From: Candidatus Nomurabacteria bacterium
Lineage (GTDB): Bacteria; Patescibacteriota; Minisyncoccia; Phycocordibacterales; UBA5272
Length of the DNA: 37,361 bases
Reading direction: 5' to 3'
NCBI GenBank assembly: GCA_029288775.1
Contig: JARIGQ010000009.1
Span: 1-37,361 of the forward strand
Both the position numbers and the translations under genes were made by a program. This document shows positions 7,468 to 14,526 of the stretch, one piece after another; positions within the stretch are counted from its first letter, which is position 1, and every line of letters begins with the position of its first letter. Under the pieces are notes generated by a model. It was not told the DNA's origin. It saw nothing but the letters and a program-made list of their open reading frames with translations, and did no database searches.

Positions 7468-9138
7468 CTATCCCCCCGCCCCTACATTTGAGCTTGAATT
7501 GGAGGATCCTTGTGAGGCTCGCATGGATTCACACCTGGTTTGGAGATTGGTAAGATCTCCATTTGAACCCATATCACTTTCTACCTGGTCCTTGTACTTT
7601 GCGTAGGCAGTTTTACGCATGATGGTGGTATTGGCATTAGGGAGATTACGGGATTCGTTCAAGAAATTATCATAAATTGTTGAAATCTTTTGGGAGGACT
7701 GCGCGGTACTTATTTCTTCACGGGAAGATTCTATGAGGGCACGTCCGGAGGCAATGCCTTCCGAGTCCGATTCCAGGTTTTGCTCCATGGCACTTATTTT
7801 AGTCGCACGATCTGCAAGCGTGCTATTTGCTGATGTGTCTCCAATTGCCTGATAGCACGCTTTGGTAGCAGTAACTTTGTCGCTATAGGTGCCAAGTATG
7901 GAACGTATATCATCGTCGGCAGACTCCAAATCATTAAGCGAATTCTCGTTTATGTCTAGCATAGAGAGAATTGGTTCAGCGGTTTCATTTTTTTTGTTGG
8001 GATCATTGGCAAGATCTTGTATTTCTTCACTGGACACGGTTTGGGAAGTTGAGGTGTTTTGCGAAGAACCAGCATTTAAAATGCTTTGCGCTCCTTGGAA
8101 AAGTGTACCCAGATTGGTAAGAAGTTCCGTGAAGGGTGATGCTTGGAGGAAGGTTGCGCGATCAAATCCGGCAAATTGAGCTTTGGAAAGCGTGTCAGCT
8201 ACGAGTCCTGCAGGGTTAATGACGGCATCTGAAATACACGGGGCAAGATCAGGGTTTGAGTAAGGGTCTCCATTTTCATCTGTAGGCGCACGCACAAGAC
8301 ATTTTGTTTGGCTTACTGTACCGCGACCACGATTGAGGTCATCTGTAGCAGCTTGTTTTTTAGCATTTGCCGCTTGCGCTAAGATGGTTGTATTTTGTAC
8401 AGTTTTTGTATAAGGATTATCTCCTCCAGTAATATCAAGCCATGTATCCCAGCCCCCTACTTCCGGACGAGCAGTATTGAGTTTATTAAGAGCAGCTGCG
8501 GTCTTTGGATCATTGCTTGGATTGTTGGCACAGAGCTGCTGATAAAGATATTGCTTGCGAGCTTGGAACGCAGCGTTATCAAAGGCGTTTCCATTTGCGG
8601 TAACGTCTTCTTTGGCTAAATTGGAAAGAGTCGTATCATCACATGCTTTTTTCTGTATGATGGAAGGAAGGTTGGAGGTATTGTTTGCTTGCAGCTTGGC
8701 TGTAAAACTGACTGATTTGAAGTTATTGGTAAGACTGGAAAGGAGAGAGTTGGTGAATGCTCCGTTTTTTTGAGCAGCCAACGCTCCTAGGCCTATTTTC
8801 ACTACTGCAAGTCCTTGTTTGTCGATGTAATTTTGCGGATTGGAAATGATAAGCGAGCTTCCTTGTGATCCCCCGGTGACAAGAGTGAGCATGCTTTTGG
8901 CAGCGGAGAGCTGTTGAATGGTGATAAGCGAAGTGGAAATTGGATCCATGATTGCCTTGGCACCTAAAATTTGAGCATTTACAGAAGTAATTCCTGAGGA
9001 GATGTTAGTCGGAATGAGCTCAACGTGGTTTGCTATTTGGGTAAGTTCGGAAGCATTTCCTCCAGGCACAGCTCCGCCGGCAAAAACGGGAAGAATTATT
9101 CCCCCGAGAAGTATGCCGCTTATAAATATCTTTTTCAT
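7468..9138 (-). CDS. Secreted helical protein of the T4SS-like cluster
   Basis: A 556-aa protein with a Sec signal peptide (MKKIFISGILLGGIILPVFAGG). The mature region is largely alpha-helical, Ser/Asn/Thr-rich, and carries well separated cysteines (KKACDD, YQQLCANN, TKCLVRAP, APCISD, KACYQAIG, TRCESM), which could pair outside the cytoplasm. The C-terminus is low-complexity Ser/Asn/Gly. No enzyme motif is visible. The length, the helical character and the position directly upstream of a VirB6-like gene recall minor pilus (VirB5-type) proteins, but there is no sequence signature to support that name. A TATACT box lies 7 nt before its ATG, so it is predicted to be translated from a leaderless mRNA. 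Confidence 0.75.
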   Translation of the reverse strand: MKKIFISGILLGGIILPVFAGGAVPGGNASELTQIANHVELIPTNISSGITSVNAQILGAKAIMDPISTSLITIQQLSAAKSMLTLVTGGSQGSSLIISNPQNYIDKQGLAVVKIGLGALAAQKNGAFTNSLLSSLTNNFKSVSFTAKLQANNTSNLPSIIQKKACDDTTLSNLAKEDVTANGNAFDNAAFQARKQYLYQQLCANNPSNDPKTAAALNKLNTARPEVGGWDTWLDITGGDNPYTKTVQNTTILAQAANAKKQAATDDLNRGRGTVSQTKCLVRAPTDENGDPYSNPDLAPCISDAVINPAGLVADTLSKAQFAGFDRATFLQASPFTELLTNLGTLFQGAQSILNAGSSQNTSTSQTVSSEEIQDLANDPNKKNETAEPILSMLDINENSLNDLESADDDIRSILGTYSDKVTATKACYQAIGDTSANSTLADRATKISAMEQNLESDSEGIASGRALIESSREEISTAQSSQKISTIYDNFLNESRNLPNANTTIMRKTAYAKYKDQVESDMGSNGDLTNLQTRCESMRASQGSSNSSSNVGAGG

Positions 9139-9145
9139 AGTTTCT

Positions 9146-9151
9146 AGTATA
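9146..9151 (-). promoter_or_regulatory. -10 box of the secreted 556-aa gene
   Basis: TATACT on the minus strand, ending 7 nt before the ATG at 9138, within the 15-base gap after the EF-hand gene. Confidence 0.6.
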
Positions 9152-9153
9152 GC

Positions 9154-10068
9154 TTAGTGGAATATATACCCAGCCTCTTTTTGTGAAAAGACAGTTTGCT
9201 TTGTTTTGAAATAGGTTGAAAAATCCCCTGCTGCACGGAGCATATCCGACGTGTCAGACACATAGCGCTTGTAAGCAATTGATGCTCGTACAGGATCATT
9301 GGCAACTTGAAGCATGTTATCCAGCGTCGTAGCGTACGCATTTACCTTGTTAAGTAATACAACGTGAAGCGGAGAAGCAGAAAGCGGTACGGACATAGCT
9401 TGTAATGCGGAAGCAATGGAAGTAGCTGCATCTCTCTTGGCTTGAAGGCGCTTGAAGGCCAAGGAATCCTGAGTATCGATATATGATTTATAGTCTTTTA
9501 AATCATCCGTTGCTAAATTAGCCGAGACTGCTTTTTGCATAAGTGTACCAAGCTTATTCCCGTAAAGTTTAATAGAGGCAGACGTCTCTTTCCTGTCCAA
9601 GGAAAGATCGCCGATAGCGTAACTGGTATACGTAAGTTTGTTTGCAACTTCTTGCAAAAGGTTTTGGGAAATGGTGCTTTTTGTTGCATCATCAGTAACT
9701 CCGTTTTTATCAATATAAGCAGAGGCTAGATAAAAATTCTTAGCAAGAGTGGCAGTGAGATTATTTGGGTCATTAAGTTGTTGTACAGCTTGAGGATCCA
9801 CCTGGCCTTCGTTTATTGTTTGAGTGTCGATCTCATCACCAAAGGTTTGCTTGATGATTTCATTCCAGTCCACCGTTCCATCTCCGTTTGTGTCGGTTGC
9901 CAAATCATTAACTGTTTCTGAAGAAAGATCAAGCGGTGCGCGCCCAAGTCCTGTTTGCTTGATACCAAACCACCTTGAAGGCAGAAGTCCCAAAAGGAGT
10001 GTAATCGCAAGTACTCCCGCCAAGATAAAAAGAGCACTTCCGTGGTTGTTTGAAGGGGTGGTATCCAT
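9154..10068 (-). CDS. Membrane-anchored EF-hand protein
   Basis: A 304-aa protein with a single N-terminal membrane helix (residues about 11-30, ALFILAGVLAITLLLGLLP) and an outward-facing helical domain. Residues 59-70 form a textbook EF-hand loop, DTNGDGTVDWNE, with Asp59, Asn61, Asp63, Asp67 and Glu70 at the calcium-ligand positions; the flanking residues are compatible with helices. The remainder contains many alternating hydrophobic/charged helices and no catalytic motif. It is the first gene of the T4SS-like cluster on the minus strand. A TATACT box lies 6 nt before the ATG, predicting a leaderless transcript. A calcium-dependent structural or adhesive role at the cell surface is an inference from the loop and topology. 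Confidence 0.8.
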   Translation of the reverse strand: MDTTPSNNHGSALFILAGVLAITLLLGLLPSRWFGIKQTGLGRAPLDLSSETVNDLATDTNGDGTVDWNEIIKQTFGDEIDTQTINEGQVDPQAVQQLNDPNNLTATLAKNFYLASAYIDKNGVTDDATKSTISQNLLQEVANKLTYTSYAIGDLSLDRKETSASIKLYGNKLGTLMQKAVSANLATDDLKDYKSYIDTQDSLAFKRLQAKRDAATSIASALQAMSVPLSASPLHVVLLNKVNAYATTLDNMLQVANDPVRASIAYKRYVSDTSDMLRAAGDFSTYFKTKQTVFSQKEAGYIFH

Positions 10069-10074
10069 GGCCGT

Positions 10075-10080
10075 AGTATA
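10075..10080 (-). promoter_or_regulatory. -10 box of the EF-hand gene
   Basis: TATACT on the minus strand, ending 6 nt before the ATG at 10068; first promoter of the T4SS-like cluster. Confidence 0.65.
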
Positions 10081-10092
10081 CGCTAGCTCTCC

Positions 10093-11505
10093 TTAAGGTA
10101 TGTGTACAAGAGAAGTAATGCTACTACTTGCGGAAAAATTAACTATATAACTTTGAGTGGTAGAAGCTCTGAGGGTATAGAGGATGTTTCCTTTGGGGGA
10201 AATGACGTAACTTTCTACTTTGTTTGCATCGCTTATGGTGAAAGTGCGGGTTTGTGCAGCAGCTATTTTTACATACGCACGATATTGGGCTCCAAACCAT
10301 GGATTATTGCGAAATACCGATAAGTTGGATTGGGCTATCACAATGTCTGGATGTTGCGCAGCTAAACTAAAAATTGTCTGAAAGGAAGAGAGTTCGGAAC
10401 ACAGCAGTGTTCCTATGCGCAAGCCTCCAATAGTAAAGGTTGTCATGGAAGCAAATGGAGTGTACGTGTGCTCTTTCTGGTAAATAGAATATTGCCCCGG
10501 AGAGAAAAATAGCCGCACGATGGGTTCTAGAAACGCTGGCACATATTCGTTGAAAGGAAACAGAAATACTTTACCCCTTCCTAACTCTTGAGTGGGGTGG
10601 GTCGGATCAAAAGCAATGCTGAAGTTGGAAAATCCTTCTGCAAATTTTTCGGTAGAGCCATCAATGAACACAGTGTGAGGAAATGTTGCAGCAAGGAGTG
10701 CGAGTTTCTCGGGAGATGAGCGTTTAATGTACTCAGCATCTTCCGGATAGGTAATGAAATCTGGTGTGGTGCTTGCAAGCCGCATGGTTGCTGCATCAAG
10801 TTCGTTGTATCTTTTCTCAAGCCATCCATGTTCTAAGTCATCATCGGTTGGATTTGAAATACTAGTAGTAATAATCCCTATACGAATGTCTTTGATGGGT
10901 TGATGCACAGGAATGGAGGTATGAAGTATAAAAAGCGCAACGACCGTTACGACTATTCCCATATACCATCTAGTAAGATAGCGGGAAAAAAGAAAGGTAT
11001 AGAGAAGGAAGCCCAGAATAAAAGTAAGCATGTAAACACCACCTAAGTATGCAAATTCGATAAGAGGTGTTGGGGAAAGGGCAGTGCCAATAGTTCCTGC
11101 ATTATAATGAAGCCCTATTTTCCCTCCATTTCCGAAGAGAAGTATGCTAAATAGTAGAGAGCGCACAGTCTCCCCTATCATAAGGAGAAAAGAAAAAAGA
11201 AAGGCTTGTTTCCATGAAGGTTTCGTGAATACGAAAGTGTACCCTACTGGTAAGAAGGCAATTCCGGCTATGACGGCGAGTATTATCAGAAATAAAGAAA
11301 GGGCAACTAACTGAAGCACTCCTCCAGGAAACCATATAAGTGGATACGTGGTATAAAGCCAGGAAAGACTGAAGAGATTGAAAGAAAGGCCAAACAAAAA
11401 CCACCATCTAAGTGTATGGTGTGTGGTAAGACTTTTACGAATAAAAAACCCAAGACAGAAAACGGTTACGACTCCGTAGAGAGCTTCGAAGAAAGCTGGA
11501 TCCAT
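10093..11505 (-). CDS. lnt: Apolipoprotein N-acyltransferase-like protein
   Basis: A 470-aa protein with the architecture of Lnt, which N-acylates the lipoprotein amino-terminal cysteine at the outer face of the cytoplasmic membrane. About seven membrane helices fill residues 1-195, followed by a carbon-nitrogen hydrolase domain (residues about 205-455) and, unusually, no strong C-terminal membrane helix. The nitrilase triad is visible: Glu255 (ITYPEDAE), Lys312 (GRGKVFLFPFNEYVP, with accessory Glu320) and Cys369 (LLCSELS). Motifs are divergent from proteobacterial Lnt (YPED instead of WPEtA; CSE instead of CYE), so substrate specificity is uncertain. Its ATG lies inside the 3' end of ksgA (40-base overlap), with its own TACACT box 6 nt upstream, so it can be transcribed independently. 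Confidence 0.85.
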   Translation of the reverse strand: MDPAFFEALYGVVTVFCLGFFIRKSLTTHHTLRWWFLFGLSFNLFSLSWLYTTYPLIWFPGGVLQLVALSLFLIILAVIAGIAFLPVGYTFVFTKPSWKQAFLFSFLLMIGETVRSLLFSILLFGNGGKIGLHYNAGTIGTALSPTPLIEFAYLGGVYMLTFILGFLLYTFLFSRYLTRWYMGIVVTVVALFILHTSIPVHQPIKDIRIGIITTSISNPTDDDLEHGWLEKRYNELDAATMRLASTTPDFITYPEDAEYIKRSSPEKLALLAATFPHTVFIDGSTEKFAEGFSNFSIAFDPTHPTQELGRGKVFLFPFNEYVPAFLEPIVRLFFSPGQYSIYQKEHTYTPFASMTTFTIGGLRIGTLLCSELSSFQTIFSLAAQHPDIVIAQSNLSVFRNNPWFGAQYRAYVKIAAAQTRTFTISDANKVESYVISPKGNILYTLRASTTQSYIVNFSASSSITSLVHIP

Positions 11506-12239
11506 TTCGGAAGTGTAACATTTTCTGCTCGCGCCTTTGCTGGTATGTCAGAACTTTCAAAATACTCTGCCATCGGCGTGTTAGGAAAAGCGGAGGTAAG
11601 GTTGGAAAGAAGTAATTTACGTTTGTGTGCAAACCCGGCTTTAACCGCCTTGAAGAAAAGGGCCTCGTGATATTGGTTTTTGAAATGCGACCGAGAAATA
11701 GCTTTGATTTGAAGTACTGCCGAATCAACAGTGGGCGCAGGATTAAAGCTTCCGCGAGATACTCGGTATACAAGTTTTGGTTCCCCATATGCTTTTACCG
11801 AAAGAGAAAGAATAGACTCCTTTCCATCGCGAGCGCATACTCGCTCAGCTACTTCTTTTTGCACCAGCACAACCATAGTGCGCGGTTGATTTTTGTGGGT
11901 AAGATAATGTTCTAAAATTGCTCCCGTAATGTAATAAGGAATATTGGCGATGAGTTTGTAGTCGACCATCTCTGGCTCATAGGTAAGTGCGTCCCCTTGA
12001 AGCAAAGTAAAATTTTTATGGAGTTTGAACTCCTCTTCCAAAATAGGAATGAGATCCCTGTCCTTTTCTACAGCAATTACGTGTGCTTTTGTGTTTAACA
12101 ATGCACGCGTAAGGAATCCTTTGCCTGGCCCTATTTCGAGAACGGTATCTCCCGGTGTCACCTCTCCCGCTTGCACGATTGCATTGCGTGCAGGAATGGA
12201 TGTGAGAAAGTTTTGGCCGAATTGTTTCTTTGGCTTCAT
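11466..12239 (-). CDS. ksgA: 16S rRNA dimethyladenosine transferase
   Basis: RsmA/KsgA dimethylates two adjacent adenosines in the 3'-terminal helix of 16S rRNA during small-subunit maturation. The protein shows the family start (KPKKQFGQNFL), the SAM-binding motif I (VLEIGPGKGFLTRAL), the acidic motif II (VIAVEKDRDL), the GDAL motif, and the catalytic NIPYYITG motif (usually NLPYxIS). The length of 257 aa is normal. The ORF track starts at a GTG three codons earlier (12248). I prefer the ATG at 12239, because a TAGAGT element ends 7 nt upstream of it, exactly as seen for rsmE. An AGGAG 9 nt before the GTG keeps that start possible. It precedes and overlaps the lnt-like gene. Confidence 0.93.
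   Translation of the reverse strand: MKPKKQFGQNFLTSIPARNAIVQAGEVTPGDTVLEIGPGKGFLTRALLNTKAHVIAVEKDRDLIPILEEEFKLHKNFTLLQGDALTYEPEMVDYKLIANIPYYITGAILEHYLTHKNQPRTMVVLVQKEVAERVCARDGKESILSLSVKAYGEPKLVYRVSRGSFNPAPTVDSAVLQIKAISRSHFKNQYHEALFFKAVKAGFAHKRKLLLSNLTSAFPNTPMAEYFESSDIPAKARAENVTLPKWIQLSSKLSTES
11512..11517 (-). promoter_or_regulatory. Extended -10 box of the lnt-like gene
   Basis: TGT-TACACT on the minus strand, ending 6 nt before the ATG at 11505, inside the 3' coding part of ksgA. Confidence 0.6.
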
Positions 12240-12246
12240 AGTGTGC

Positions 12247-12252
12247 ACTCTA
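12247..12252 (-). promoter_or_regulatory. -10-like box of ksgA
   Basis: TAGAGT on the minus strand, ending 7 nt before the ATG at 12239, same sequence and spacing as at rsmE. It supports the ATG over the GTG at 12248. Confidence 0.5.
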
Positions 12253-12260
12253 ACACACTC

Positions 12261-14207
12261 CTATATATAGACGATAGTTCCTCCGCCTTGTTTGTAGTAG
12301 AGATCGTGAACTTCTGCTATATCTTCAGGGACGTCATCCAAAAATTCACTCGGCGCATTAATTTGTTTTTGTCCAAAAATGGTGCGAAGTTCAGCATGAG
12401 TAAGATAGAGATGTTTCTTAGCTCGTGTCACCGCAACGTAGAAAAGCCGTCGTTCCTCTTCTTCCTCTTCTTTGGTGCGTTTGCGATTGGTAATATTTTT
12501 GTGAGGAAAGAGATCTTGTTCAAGGCCGGTAACGAATACATGATCAAATTCCAAACCTTTTGAAGCGTGAATGGTCATTAAGCGTACCCCTGATTTTTCT
12601 TCGGTGTCATTATCTTGGTCTGATTGAAGTGCGGTTTCTTCCAGGAACGGCGTAATGACTTCTTGCGCTGGTACGCCATCATAGCGGATGGTAAGAGAGA
12701 CAAGTTCGCGCGCATTTTCCAAACGGTCCCGGTCGTCAGCAGAACCTTCAAGAAGTTCTTTTTCCATGCCGGAGTCAACGATTATCGTCTGCATAATGTG
12801 TGACAAAGGCTCGGTGTGCATCATTTCAGTAATGCGATCGAGGAAGTCGTACACTTTTGAAACTTTCAGTGTTGCCGCGGCTGGGATCTCCTGATTGGCA
12901 AAAATCTTCGCTATTGTTGTTTTTCCTATTCCTTTTTTGGGGGTTTCAAAGACACGCTTGAGATCTGGCTGGCTTGCACGATTGAGCGCTGCACGGAGAT
13001 AGCTCATGACGTCTTTGATTTCCTTTCGTTCAAAAAATTTAGTTCCCAGGAGATTGTACGTAACGTTGGCGTGGATAAATGCTTCTTCCAAGACGCGCGA
13101 CTGAAAGTTTGCTCGATAAAGTACAGCAATATCTTCACCACGAATACCTTCACCAATTAATGCTTTACATTTTTCGGCGATCATTTCAGCCTCCCCTTGT
13201 TCATCCCAGGCCGGCATGATGTCTATCCTGTCCCCTTCACCTTGTGAGGTAAAAAGATTTTTTTCCTTACGAACTGTATTTTTCTTGATTGCAGTATTGG
13301 CTAAGGTGAGGATATTTCCCGTCGAGCGATAGTTCTCTTCCAAGAGAACGGTTTTAGTCCCAGGAAAATCAGTTTCGAAATTCATGATGTTGCGCACATT
13401 TGCCCCGCGCCAACTGTAGATATTTTGATCGGCATCGCCCACAACGCAGATGTTGTTGCGTTTTGGGTGTACCAAGAGTCGCACAAACGCATACTGGGCA
13501 GCATTGGTGTCCTGGTATTCATCGACATGAACATAACGAAAACGCTCTTGATAGTGAAGACGAATATCTTCATGATCCTCAAGGAGGCGCACTGCACACA
13601 CAATGAGATCGTCAAAATCTACTGCCTTTTGGCGTTTTAATTCTTCTTCGTAGATACGCCACACGGAAGCTACGATATCCATTTGAGCACTGGCTACCTT
13701 TTGTTTGTATTCTGATGCACTTACGAAATCGCCTTTTTCTCGGCTAATAATGCCACGTATTTTGGATGGATCGTTTAATTTTGGATCAATGCCAAGCTGT
13801 TCTACAGCATTTTTTATAATCGAAAGAGAATCACTTTGATCTAAAATGGTCGGGTGGCGCGAAAGACCAATCCGTGATCCAAAATCCGAAAGGATCATAA
13901 GGCCTAAACTGTGGAAGGTTTTGATGAGTGGAGTGTGGTGAAATGGATTTCTTCCGGACTCTGGCGCATCAATGATATGTTCCTCTTCAAGACGACGAAT
14001 AATGCGCTCTCGCATTTCTTTTGCGGCTTTGTTGGTGAATGTTACCGCCAAAATAGCTCTCGGGTCCGTACCTTCCTTTATGATATGGACGATTCTTTCC
14101 GTGATGGTTTTTGTTTTTCCAGCACCTGCGCCTGCCAAAATAAGAAGCGGTCCTTCGGTATGAAGGACAGCTTCGCGCTGTGCGTCGTTTAAGGAGATAG
14201 TTGCCAC
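12261..14207 (-). CDS. pcrA: UvrD/PcrA-family superfamily 1 DNA helicase
   Basis: A 648-aa ATP-dependent 3'-5' helicase of the UvrD/Rep/PcrA family, acting in repair and replication-fork maintenance. Motifs seen in order: Q-motif-like LNDAQREAV, Walker A LAGAGAGKTKT (residues about 22-32), motif Ia FTNKAAKEM, motif II VDEYQDTN, motif III VGDADQNIYSWRGA, motif IV region LEENYRST, motif V MTIHASKGLEFDHVF, and motif VI YVAVTRAKKHL. It is shorter than typical UvrD (about 720 aa) because the C-terminal tail is trimmed. The GTG start is forced: an in-frame TAG lies two codons upstream, and a TACACT box ends 7 nt before the GTG, consistent with a leaderless message. The 96-aa gene lies 22 bases upstream. 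Confidence 0.95.
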   Translation of the reverse strand: MATISLNDAQREAVLHTEGPLLILAGAGAGKTKTITERIVHIIKEGTDPRAILAVTFTNKAAKEMRERIIRRLEEEHIIDAPESGRNPFHHTPLIKTFHSLGLMILSDFGSRIGLSRHPTILDQSDSLSIIKNAVEQLGIDPKLNDPSKIRGIISREKGDFVSASEYKQKVASAQMDIVASVWRIYEEELKRQKAVDFDDLIVCAVRLLEDHEDIRLHYQERFRYVHVDEYQDTNAAQYAFVRLLVHPKRNNICVVGDADQNIYSWRGANVRNIMNFETDFPGTKTVLLEENYRSTGNILTLANTAIKKNTVRKEKNLFTSQGEGDRIDIMPAWDEQGEAEMIAEKCKALIGEGIRGEDIAVLYRANFQSRVLEEAFIHANVTYNLLGTKFFERKEIKDVMSYLRAALNRASQPDLKRVFETPKKGIGKTTIAKIFANQEIPAAATLKVSKVYDFLDRITEMMHTEPLSHIMQTIIVDSGMEKELLEGSADDRDRLENARELVSLTIRYDGVPAQEVITPFLEETALQSDQDNDTEEKSGVRLMTIHASKGLEFDHVFVTGLEQDLFPHKNITNRKRTKEEEEEERRLFYVAVTRAKKHLYLTHAELRTIFGQKQINAPSEFLDDVPEDIAEVHDLYYKQGGGTIVYI

Positions 14208-14214
14208 GGTCTAG

Positions 14215-14220
14215 AGTGTA
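14215..14220 (-). promoter_or_regulatory. Extended -10 box of the helicase gene
   Basis: TGC-TACACT on the minus strand, ending 7 nt before the forced GTG start at 14207. It overlaps a small inverted repeat GTAGC-N6-GCTAC. Confidence 0.65.
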
Positions 14221-14229
14221 GCATGTACG

Positions 14230-14520
14230 CTACGCTCCTTCATGAAAGGAGGTTTTTACTTTTTCCCGAGCGTTTTGGAATACTTCTTCATAATTTGGAA
14301 GGAGGTGTTTCAGCGTGGTGGCGTAAAACGCCTCCCCCATCTGAGCTGACTTTTCTAAGGCGTCAAATTTCTCCTCCCCCAATAATTCGTATACGTCCAA
14401 AAGAAATTGCTTTTGAATAGTTTTAGCAATTTCATTAAGCATTGCTTCTTGTTCTTCCTTAGGGAAGCTCTCAAGTTTGAAATCGCCTATGAGTTGATTA
14501 TAGAGTTGGGTGAAGTCCAT
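14230..14520 (-). CDS. Small acidic helical protein, unknown function
   Basis: A 96-aa protein predicted to be almost entirely alpha-helical (MDFTQLYNQLIGDF, EEQEAMLNEIAKTIQKQFLLDVYELL, FYATTLKHLLPNYEEVFQNAREKV). It has no signal, membrane segment or cysteine motif. It sits 6 bases after the stop of the 996-aa coiled-coil gene and 22 bases before the helicase gene, so it is probably co-transcribed with the coiled-coil gene. Similar small helical proteins of unknown function are common in Patescibacteria, but I cannot assign this one to a named family with confidence. The clean reading frame and tight spacing make it a real gene. Confidence 0.8.
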   Translation of the reverse strand: MDFTQLYNQLIGDFKLESFPKEEQEAMLNEIAKTIQKQFLLDVYELLGEEKFDALEKSAQMGEAFYATTLKHLLPNYEEVFQNAREKVKTSFHEGA

Positions 14521-14526
14521 AGATTA

